NCBI GenBank assembly: GCA_026386995.1
Contig: JAPLMO010000450.1
Location: 1-8,702 of the forward strand
Origin: Planctomycetota bacterium
GTDB lineage: Bacteria; Planctomycetota; Phycisphaerae; FEN-1346
Direction of reading: 5' to 3'
Length of the DNA stretch: 8,702 bases
The stretch's first letter is position 1. Each line of letters opens with the position of its first letter. Of this stretch, positions 1 to 8,326 are shown piece after piece. A program made the translations under genes and the position numbers. The notes beneath the pieces are model-generated. The model searched no databases. It worked only from the letters and a program-made list of their open reading frames with translations, and was not told where the DNA came from.

Positions 1-1
1 G

Positions 2-145
2 ATCCGCAAGGATTACCGCCTGCGTTACCGGCTGGACCTCGTGCGCGATTTCAGCGGCGGCCGGCGCGAGACGCTCTCGATCGTCCGCACGGCGCGCGAT
101 CGCCTGGCGACGTACCGGATGGTCGTCAAGACGCCGGCAAAGTAG
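2..145 (+). CDS. C-terminal tail of an unrecognised protein (5' end outside window)
   Basis: An open frame enters from the left edge and ends at TAG 143-145, giving 47 residues. The tail is rich in Arg, Leu and Val with alternating charged and hydrophobic residues (for example DYRLRYRLDLVRDF), which fits beta-strands at the end of a globular domain. Codon choice has the strong third-position G/C bias of the confident genes here, supporting real coding. I recognise no motif and do not assign a function. A second in-frame stop (TGA 155-157) lies three codons after the TAG, so TAG seems to act as a normal stop. The gene is followed by a repeat array and is unlikely to be co-transcribed with typA. 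Confidence 0.6.
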   Translation: MRKDYRLRYRLDLVRDFSGGRRETLSIVRTARDRLATYRMVVKTPAK

Positions 146-205
146 CGGCCCGCATGACCGCCGGCGGCGGGTGCTCCTTATGCTCGTGGCACGGTGCTGT
201 TGTTT

Positions 206-397
206 GTCATTCTGAGCGAAGCGAAGAATCTCGCTGTGGGAATCGCCACGGCAGATTCTTCGCCGCCTGAAGGCGGCTCAGAATGACAACAAACGACAAC
301 GGCGAGATTCTTCGGACCCGCAAGCGGGTCCTCAGAATGACAACTGCGAAAAACGGCGAGATTCTTCGTTGCGGCTGAAGCCGCAACTCAGAATGAC
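206..397. repeat. Four-unit palindromic repeat array with variable stems
   Basis: Four copies of a short repeat occur here. Unit 1 (206-232) is inverted and lacks an inserted stem. Units 2 (253-287), 3 (304-341) and 4 (358-397) are in direct orientation, about 53 bases apart. Each direct unit has the form GATTCTTCG, an inner hairpin, then CTCAGAATGAC. The flanks are invariant, but the inner stems differ: CCGCC/GGCGG with loop TGAA (263-276), GACCCGC/GCGGGTC with loop AA (315-330), and TTGCGGC/GCCGCAA with loop TGAA (369-386). ATTCT and AGAAT in the two flanks can also pair outside the inner stem. Units 3 and 4 share a further upstream AACGGCGA. The flank sequence resembles a dispersed intergenic repeat known from many bacterial genomes; that resemblance is from memory. 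No open reading frame explains the array. Confidence 0.9.
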
Positions 398-463
398 AGC
401 GTTGGCCTTTGCCGGGCACAGCAAGGTTTCTGCTTGTCCGCCCATCTTTTGCCAACTCCGCCC

Positions 464-491
464 TTGACTTCGGCCGAAAATCGAGTATCAT
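464..491 (+). promoter_or_regulatory. Probable sigma70-type promoter for typA
   Basis: TTGACT (464-469) and TATCAT (486-491) are separated by 16 bases and are good matches to the -35 and -10 consensus in an otherwise GC-rich region. A start near 498 would give a leader of about 185 bases before typA. The perfect 10-base palindrome TTCGGCCGAA (469-478) lies in the spacer and could be an operator or chance. Nothing shows directly that this promoter is used. Confidence 0.55.
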
Positions 492-497
492 TACCTG

Positions 498-681
498 ACC
501 TATGTTATCCGCAAGCGTGCAAAACACGGCGATGGATGCGGCAAGCCCGGCCCGGAGCGCCTCCGGCCGCGGCGCTATCGCCGTGCGCCAAAAACTGCAC
601 GACCCCCCTCGGCTCCGATAGTTTCCTCTAGCGTTCGTTGCTAACGTTTCCGCCTGTTCCCCTTTTTTGAGAGAAGGACCC
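498..681 (+). other. Untranslated leader of typA
   Basis: This is the stretch between the predicted transcription start and the typA start codon. It holds a small hairpin (CCGGAG/CTCCGG around 551-565), a 39-codon open frame (502-621) that begins only a few bases after the predicted start site and has no ribosome binding site, and a T-rich run (663-668) just before the typA ribosome binding site. I recognise no known riboswitch or ribosomal leader fold. Confidence 0.35.
672..678 (+). promoter_or_regulatory. Ribosome binding site of typA
   Basis: AGAAGGA lies immediately before ATG 682-684, and its core is about 3-4 bases from the start codon. It sits downstream of the in-frame TTG at 667 and so supports ATG 682 as the start. 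Confidence 0.6.
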
Positions 682-2538
<1,857 letters not shown>

Positions 2539-2601
2539 GAAGATTTGTCATTCGCCTCTAGCGCGCGAATCCGGCGCGGCGACACGTGCACCCCAGCGTT
2601 C

Positions 2602-2627
2602 GGCCCCCCGTGTATTCACGGGGGGCC
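2602..2627. repeat. Perfect 11-bp hairpin, loop TATT
   Basis: Arms GGCCCCCCGTG (2602-2612) and CACGGGGGGCC (2617-2627) are perfectly complementary around TATT. It lies 64 bases after the typA stop, between convergent genes. It lacks the T-tract of a classical intrinsic terminator on either strand but is stable enough to affect transcript ends. Confidence 0.85.
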
Positions 2628-2632
2628 AAATA

Positions 2633-2648
2633 TGGCGCCCAGGCGCCA
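2633..2648. repeat. Short hairpin with GGCGCC arms
   Basis: TGGCGCC, a CA loop, then GGCGCCA form a 7-bp stem. It begins five bases after the preceding hairpin and belongs to the same cluster between typA and the glycogen synthase. Confidence 0.6.
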
Positions 2649-2657
2649 CCTGTATTA

Positions 2658-2685
2658 GCGCGGCGGGTCGGGAGACCCGCCGCGC
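2658..2685. repeat. Perfect 12-bp hairpin, copy 1 of a GCGCGGCGGG family
   Basis: Arms GCGCGGCGGGTC (2658-2669) and GACCCGCCGCGC (2674-2685) pair perfectly around GGGA. In reverse complement it matches the hairpin at 6722-6755 with two differences over 28 bases, and resemblance continues into the AATAC side flank, so the two are copies of one dispersed repeat. Confidence 0.85.
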
Positions 2686-2709
2686 ACTTCAAGACGCAAC
2701 GGCATCAGC

Positions 2710-2728
2710 GTGGGTGCATAGCACCCAC
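2710..2728. repeat. Perfect 8-bp hairpin, loop ATA
   Basis: GTGGGTGC (2710-2717) and GCACCCAC (2721-2728) pair perfectly. It ends 17 bases from the stop codon of the glycogen synthase and is the first stable structure downstream of that gene on the minus strand. There is no T-tract, so a terminator role is only possible. Confidence 0.75.
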
Positions 2729-2745
2729 CCTACGTGAACTTCGTA

Positions 2746-4563
2746 TCAGCCCCCCGCCCGCTCCAGGGCCATCTGGTGTGCCTCGGCGTAGTAGCGGCCG
2801 AAGTTGCTCCAGTCGAACTCCTCGCCGCGCGCCTCCACGCGGTTGCGCTGGGCGATGCGGTCGCGGCGCTCCTGGCTGGCAAACTCCATCATCCACGTCA
2901 CCAGCTCGTTGGCCGAGGCGTCGAACGAGGTGTGGCGCCGGTGCAGCACGAACAGGCCGTTGGCCGTGTGGTCGGGCATATTCCTGTCGAGATACGTTCC
3001 GAAGCCGGCCAGGTCGCTCGTGACGGCCGGCACGCCGCACGCCGCGCACTCCAGCGGCGCGTAGCCCCACGGCTCGTAGTGGCTCGGGAATATCCCCAGG
3101 TGGCATCCGCGGATGAACTGCGAGTAGTCCATGCCGAACAGCGGGTTGGTGGCCGTGATGAAGTCCGGGTGGTAGATGACCTTCACGCGGTTGTCGGCGG
3201 TGTTCCAGAGGTTGCAGAAGCGTATCTGGCCGAGGACCTCGTCGCGGTCCTCGTCCAGAAGATCGTGCGTGAGGACGGCGGGGAGGCGCGGCGACTTCCA
3301 GGCCAGGCGCATGCGCCTCAGTTGCAGCCGTAGCGTGTCGCCCATCAGGCAGTCGAGCGGCGGCGCCTCGCCGCGCGCGCTGGCCAGAAACAGTTGATCG
3401 CCCACCTCGTCCTTGATGGCGTCGCACGTGCGGCGCATCTCTTCCATGACCGCGCGGCTGCGGAGGACCTCGGCGCTTATGGAGCGGAACGGACGCTGCG
3501 TGATGATGAAGAAGATGATCGTGCGGGCCAGCCCTTCCTGCCTGAGGCGCCCGTTCAGGCGGCCCACGGCCTCGATCGCCAGGTCGAAGCCCTTGTTGCG
3601 GTACTCGTAGCGGCCCGAGGTGAAGAAGTAGAGCGTGCGGTCCAGGTCGAACGTGTAGTTCGGGAAGAAGTGGGCCATCACGAACTGGTTGATCTTTTCC
3701 TTGTACACCAGGTGCAGATTCTGGAACTCGTGTATGGCGGCGAACCGCTCGATGTTCAGGCCGTTCGGGAGCGTCACGTCGGGCCGCCGGCCAAGGAGGT
3801 GCTCGCACTCCAGGGCCGTGATGTCGCTGACGGTCGTAAAGACATGCGATCCATGCGCTGCCGCACGCTCCAGGAGGACCTGGGCCTCGATGCCGTAGCG
3901 GCGGGCCTCGGCGCTCCAGTTGATCGAGGGCAGCCGGTCGTAGAAGTTCGGGTCGTTGGGGGCAATGAACCGCCCGAGTTGCGTCGCGTGCGTCGTGAAG
4001 ACGACGGCCAGGGGCAGGTTGCCGCGGCGGATTTCGGGAATCGCCGACCCGGCCATCCACTCATGGAAATGGCCGATCACCCGCCGTCCCGGCCCGCCTC
4101 CGCCCAGGAGCGCGCGGAAAAACTCGCGCACCATTTCGCCGAAGGCGACAACCATGTTGACGAGGTCGTCCTCCGGCAGGCCGATGCGGTGGTGCTCCCA
4201 GAAGAGCCGCTTGATCTCCCCGAGGCGCGACTGGACGCTCCGCGGATTGAAAAGCACGGTGCGCGGCTGGCCGGTGACGAGCCAGCGCCCGTGGTAGACC
4301 TCCATGCCCTGTCGCCGCAGGGCCTCCAGGGCGTCGGCGACGGGCCCCTCGGCCGGCGTCTCCTCGAACTCCGCCGGCGACTTGGCGGCATCGTACGGAC
4401 CGATGAGGCAGTAGCGGTCGCCCCAGTGCTCGACCATGTGTGGGATCTTCGAGCGGATGACCGTGTAGATGCCGCCCAACTGCTGGCAGACCTCCCAGGC
4501 GGTCTCGAAGAGCAGGGGGGCGCCGGGGTCGGCCGGTCCTTTCGCGCGTTTTGTCTTGGCCAT
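2746..4563 (-). CDS. Glycogen synthase, GT3 family (eukaryotic type)
   Basis: This enzyme extends alpha-1,4-glucan chains from a nucleotide-sugar donor and acts in the cytoplasm in glycogen storage. The 605 residues align with animal and fungal GYS/Gsy enzymes rather than bacterial GlgA (GT5). N-terminal TAWEVCQQLGGIYTV (21-35) is the donor-site loop; HFHEWMAG (165-172), FTTHATQLGRF (189-199) and LPNGLN (265-270) are typical of GT3; SGRYEYRNKGFDLAIEA (316-332) opens the C-terminal Rossmann half; and EPWGYAPLE (497-505) is the E-x7-E catalytic motif. ERRDRIAQRNR (565-575) matches the arginine cluster that binds glucose-6-phosphate in eukaryotic enzymes. The long phosphorylated tails of animal enzymes are absent. 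The start ATG is preceded by GAGGAG at good spacing. Eukaryotic homologs use UDP-glucose; the donor here cannot be told from sequence. ettA lies 188 bases upstream in the same direction. No branching or debranching gene is in the window. Confidence 0.93.
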   Translation of the reverse strand: MAKTKRAKGPADPGAPLLFETAWEVCQQLGGIYTVIRSKIPHMVEHWGDRYCLIGPYDAAKSPAEFEETPAEGPVADALEALRRQGMEVYHGRWLVTGQPRTVLFNPRSVQSRLGEIKRLFWEHHRIGLPEDDLVNMVVAFGEMVREFFRALLGGGGPGRRVIGHFHEWMAGSAIPEIRRGNLPLAVVFTTHATQLGRFIAPNDPNFYDRLPSINWSAEARRYGIEAQVLLERAAAHGSHVFTTVSDITALECEHLLGRRPDVTLPNGLNIERFAAIHEFQNLHLVYKEKINQFVMAHFFPNYTFDLDRTLYFFTSGRYEYRNKGFDLAIEAVGRLNGRLRQEGLARTIIFFIITQRPFRSISAEVLRSRAVMEEMRRTCDAIKDEVGDQLFLASARGEAPPLDCLMGDTLRLQLRRMRLAWKSPRLPAVLTHDLLDEDRDEVLGQIRFCNLWNTADNRVKVIYHPDFITATNPLFGMDYSQFIRGCHLGIFPSHYEPWGYAPLECAACGVPAVTSDLAGFGTYLDRNMPDHTANGLFVLHRRHTSFDASANELVTWMMEFASQERRDRIAQRNRVEARGEEFDWSNFGRYYAEAHQMALERAGG

Positions 4564-4569
4564 CGCGGG

Positions 4570-4575
4570 CTCCTC
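4570..4575 (-). promoter_or_regulatory. Ribosome binding site of the glycogen synthase
   Basis: On the minus strand GAGGAG lies six bases before the ATG at 4563-4561. It fixes the start at the conserved-length N-terminus. Confidence 0.75.
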
Positions 4576-4596
4576 AGCACGGCAGCGTTACCGACC

Positions 4597-4621
4597 GGAA
4601 AAGGGGACAGCCCCGGTTTCC
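4597..4621. repeat. Imperfect palindrome with GGGGACAG core
   Basis: GGAAAA-GGGG (4597-4606), ACAG, CCCC (4611-4614), GG and TTTCC (4617-4621) form a hairpin with a small bulge. The words AAAAGGGGACAG recall dispersed REP-like palindromes seen in many bacteria; this is recollection, not a search result. It lies in the leader of the glycogen synthase, about 35 bases before its start. The rest of the 4564-4751 spacer shows no convincing promoter. Confidence 0.5.
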
Positions 4622-4727
4622 TTGCCCCCCCTGAACACGTACATTCTCCCAGCCGGCGCGGGTGGCAAGTTCGATACGCCCCGTAACCTATCCGCCGCCG
4701 CGGGGCTTTGCAAGGATTTGGGACCTT

Positions 4728-4743
4728 GAAGAGTCGCCTCTTC
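4728..4743 (-). terminator. Possible hairpin terminator of ettA
   Basis: GAAGAG, TCGC loop and CTCTTC form a perfect 6-bp hairpin beginning eight bases after the ettA stop. The minus strand continues with AAGG rather than a T-tract, so it is a weak candidate. Confidence 0.25.
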
Positions 4744-4751
4744 CTGCGTCT

Positions 4752-6422
<1,671 letters not shown>

Positions 6423-6544
6423 AGACCCGCTCTCTTCCTTCGCGACCCTGGGGCGATTCGGTGGATGCTTCGGCCGAGCGGTCCTGCCCGCCCGGCCGCC
6501 TGCCAGCATACACTTCCGCCGCCATACACACGAGGGAAAAGACG

Positions 6545-6684
6545 GCCGGGATGTAGTGCGTCAGTCTCGGTGGCTGATGTGGCACGGCTGGCTTGCCCAG
6601 CCGTGGGTAGCGTCGCGAATCTTCGCCACGGCTGGACAAGCCAGCCGTGCCACATCCCCTATAACTGACGCAGTACGCCGGGAT
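6545..6684. mobile_element. MITE-like palindromic element with 8-bp target duplication
   Basis: The element spans 6553-6676 (124 bases). Its ends are 13-base inverted repeats, GTAGTGCGTCAGT (6553-6565) and the complement of GTACTGCGTCAGT (6664-6676), matching at 12 of 13 positions. Inside are two 30-base inverted copies (6576-6605 and 6627-6656) matching at 29 of 30, each itself a hairpin with CACGGCTGG/CCAGCCGTG arms. The centre holds a third small palindrome, GCGAA/TTCGC (6615-6626). Immediately outside both ends stands the same 8-mer in direct orientation, GCCGGGAT (6545-6552 and 6677-6684), as expected for a target-site duplication. It has no open frame and would need a transposase supplied in trans. 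IS66-family elements are known for 8-bp duplications and ends beginning GTA, which makes them one candidate parent; this link is inference. It lies about 130 bases upstream of ettA. Confidence 0.85.
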
Positions 6685-6721
6685 TACGCCGGGGGAGGGT
6701 GCCTAACACTACAACGCCACT

Positions 6722-6755
6722 TTGCGCGGCGGGGCTCCTGACCCGCCGCGCGCAA
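6722..6755. repeat. Hairpin, copy 2 of the GCGCGGCGGG family
   Basis: GCGCGGCGGG (6724-6733) and CCCGCCGCGC (6742-6751) pair perfectly, and TTGC/GCAA words at the ends can extend the fold in a shifted register. It is an inverted copy of the hairpin at 2658-2685, with two changes over the 28-base core, both in or next to the loop. Confidence 0.8.
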
Positions 6756-6783
6756 TACGGAAGTTGCGCTGTCGAATTAATGT

Positions 6784-6804
6784 GGCACGTAGTGCGAACG
6801 TGCC
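6784..6804. repeat. Hairpin with GGCACGT arms
   Basis: GGCACGT (6784-6790) and ACGTGCC (6798-6804) form a 7-bp stem around AGTGCGA. Its left flank ATGTGGCACG also occurs at the outer edge of both arms of the MITE-like element (6577-6586 and, inverted, 6646-6655), which suggests a related repeat with a different centre. Confidence 0.65.
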
Positions 6805-6949
6805 CTGTAGGCCGCCGGCGCGCTTTTGGGATTCTCAAACACCGCCTTGGCCGCCCGGTGGTATCATAAGGGTATGCGCGGGATGGATTCCCTCGCCCGG
6901 CTTGCCGGAGGCGATGGCCGGGCTGGGGGCTGCCATTTGATGCGACGAC

Positions 6950-6955
6950 AGGAGG
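6950..6955 (+). promoter_or_regulatory. Ribosome binding site of the hemerythrin gene
   Basis: A perfect AGGAGG stands five bases before ATG 6961. It lies inside the alternative in-frame start ATG 6940, so it decides for 6961. Confidence 0.85.
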
Positions 6956-6960
6956 CGGCC

Positions 6961-7509
6961 ATGAAACCGACAGACGTTCTCCGGCACGAGCACGAGATCG
7001 TCCTGATGGTCCTTGAGGCGGCCGAGCGCGCGCCCGGCCGCATCGAGGATGGCGAGCCGGTCGACGGCGACCGCGTCGCCCAGATCATCGAATTCGCCCG
7101 CAACTTCGTGGACCGCTGCCATCACACGAAGGAGGAAAAGCACCTCTTCCCGAAGATGCGCGAGCGCAGCCCCAACGCCGCCGAGGGGCCGCTCTCGGTC
7201 ATGCTCGGTGAGCACGACGAGGGCCGCCGCCTTGTCAAGGACATCGCCGAACGGCTGCCCCCGGCCCACAACGGCGACAGTGCGGCCCTGAGGGGCCTCG
7301 CCGAGAAACTCGTCTCCTACGTCGACCTACTGGAGGCACATATCGACAAGGAAGATAATGTTCTCTTCCCGTTGGCCGACCGGGTGCTCCGGGCCGAGGA
7401 CCAACAGGCCCTGGCCGAGGCGTTCGACAAGATTGAGGCCGAGGTGCTGGGCGAGGGCGTTCACGAGAAATACCATCAACTCGCCCATGAACTGGCGGGG
7501 CAGCACTGA
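6961..7509 (+). CDS. Stand-alone hemerythrin / HHE cation-binding domain protein
   Basis: This is a 182-residue soluble four-helix-bundle protein of the hemerythrin-like family, expected to bind a non-heme di-iron centre. Family members act in oxygen or nitric oxide sensing, oxygen storage or iron handling, and sequence alone does not say which. Likely iron ligands are H9 and H11 (LRHEHE), H54/H55 with E58/E59 (CHHTKEEKHLFP), H85 (LGEHDEGR), and H127 with E131 (HIDKEDNVLFP), in the order and spacing of the family. C53, the only cysteine, stands next to the ligand pair. There is no signal peptide, membrane segment or fused signalling domain, so this is a free cytoplasmic hemerythrin and not a chemoreceptor or regulator fusion. 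Start ATG 6961 has a perfect AGGAGG; an in-frame ATG at 6940 would add seven residues. The gene ends 10 bases from the convergent helicase gene. Confidence 0.92.
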   Translation: MKPTDVLRHEHEIVLMVLEAAERAPGRIEDGEPVDGDRVAQIIEFARNFVDRCHHTKEEKHLFPKMRERSPNAAEGPLSVMLGEHDEGRRLVKDIAERLPPAHNGDSAALRGLAEKLVSYVDLLEAHIDKEDNVLFPLADRVLRAEDQQALAEAFDKIEAEVLGEGVHEKYHQLAHELAGQH

Positions 7510-7519
7510 GGCGACCACC

Positions 7520-8323
7520 CTACGTGCTCGGATCGGCGAACTGCGCGAGGGCCTTTGCGGCGTACTGGGCCGCCTGCGGGGCGGGGTCGTGGAGCAGGGC
7601 GGTCAGGGCCTCGCGGGCCTGAATGAGCGTTTCGCCTCGCGCGACGCCCGCCAGGCGTGCCGCAGCGGCAACCTTCCCCAGCGCCGAGGCGGCCAGCCGC
7701 CGCACGTTGTCCGTTTCCGACCGCGTGCACCGCACAAGAAACGCCAGGGCATGCTCGCCGCAGAGTTCCCCCGCGGCCCAGACCGCGCGGGACTGCACGC
7801 GCACGTCACCGCATTCGCGGAACTTCGCCTCCAGCCGCGCTGCAATCTCTCCCGGATGATACAGCCGCAGGCGCTCGACGATCGCCTGGGCCTCGTCGCG
7901 GTCGGCGACGAGCATGCGGCCGACGTAGCCGTCGAGGTCGGCGGAGGGGGAGGAGGCGACGGGGGCGGGCGCCGGGGCGTCGGCTCTTGTGTGTGTGGCA
8001 GCGGTCGGTTGCTTTGCCTCCCGATACTCGGCGGCCGGAGGCGTCGGGGCCGGCTGCAACTCGGCCTGCTCTGCGGCATCTTCGCCGCGATGCGTCAGTT
8101 CCAGCACGGGTCGGGTGCGGTCGCCCGCGCGTTTCAGGTATCCGCGGCGAAGCAAGGTCTCGATGACCTCCTTGACCTTCTCCTGTCTGGCCCGCACCGT
8201 GCCGTAGGCGGGGTTGCGGTCCAGCCGCCAGTCAAGGATGTCCTTTTCGCGCGAGCCGGTGACCACCTGAGCCGTGCGGCCGGCGCCCAGAGGGAACCGC
8301 AAGTTGCGGATGCAGACAAGCAC
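7520..8323 (-). CDS. RecQ helicase C-terminal part: RQC domain plus HEAT-like tail (after in-frame TAG)
   Basis: If translated alone from GTG 8323-8321 this gives 267 residues. Residues 1-82 look like the RQC winged-helix domain of RecQ, which binds duplex DNA: ILVCIRNLRFPLG-type start, AQVVTGSREKDIL (18-30), AYGTV, a helix before LLRRGYL (57-63) and PVLELTHRG (72-80). A Pro/Ala-rich linker (about 90-137) follows, then a helical C-terminal region with HEAT-like repeats, for example DNVRRLAASALGKVA and DPAPQAAQYAAKALAQFAD. It lies in the same frame as the zinc-domain fragment upstream and is separated from it only by TAG 8327-8329 and one Ala codon. No Shine-Dalgarno sequence stands before the GTG, so independent initiation looks weak; translational coupling or readthrough are alternatives. 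It is most simply the 3' part of one recQ-type gene carrying a nonsense codon, or a sequencing error. Confidence 0.8.
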   Translation of the reverse strand: MLVCIRNLRFPLGAGRTAQVVTGSREKDILDWRLDRNPAYGTVRARQEKVKEVIETLLRRGYLKRAGDRTRPVLELTHRGEDAAEQAELQPAPTPPAAEYREAKQPTAATHTRADAPAPAPVASSPSADLDGYVGRMLVADRDEAQAIVERLRLYHPGEIAARLEAKFRECGDVRVQSRAVWAAGELCGEHALAFLVRCTRSETDNVRRLAASALGKVAAAARLAGVARGETLIQAREALTALLHDPAPQAAQYAAKALAQFADPST

Positions 8324-8326
8324 GGC

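Larger units (their letters stand above)
6677..6960. other. Spacer upstream of the hemerythrin gene
   Basis: Between the MITE-like element and the hemerythrin start lie two hairpin repeats (6722-6755 and 6784-6804), an AT-rich TATCAT (6862-6867) without a partner -35 box, and a GC-rich 7-bp inverted pair GCCCGGC/GCCGGGC (6895-6901 and 6917-6923) that may fold in the leader. I see no gene in it. The part of the divergent spacer nearer ettA (6423-6544) shows no clear structure. Confidence 0.4.

Noticed and set aside
206..397. CRISPR array
   Set aside because: Repeats are palindromic, about 53 bases apart, partly inverted, and the 'spacers' are themselves related; no cas gene is near.
2544..2553. 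TTTGTCATTC after typA as a truncated copy of the 206-397 repeat
   Set aside because: Only 10 bases match and the diagnostic CTGAG/AGATTC parts are missing.
2705..4060. 451-codon minus-strand frame and 430-codon plus-strand frame (3394-4686) over the glycogen synthase
   Set aside because: Both overlap a convincing GT3 gene in other frames and have Arg/Pro/Gly-rich or Val/Asp-rich shadow composition.
4680..4715. TTGCAA/TAGGTT with 17-base spacing on the minus strand as promoter of the glycogen synthase
   Set aside because: Both hexamers are poor matches, and such pairs are common by chance.
6862..6867. TATCAT as -10 box of the hemerythrin gene
   Set aside because: No acceptable -35 hexamer lies 16-18 bases upstream, so it is only an AT-rich word.
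7514..7526. CCACCCTACGTG shared with 2724-2735 as a repeat remnant
   Set aside because: A single 12-base match in a window this long is expected by chance, and the second site has no hairpin.
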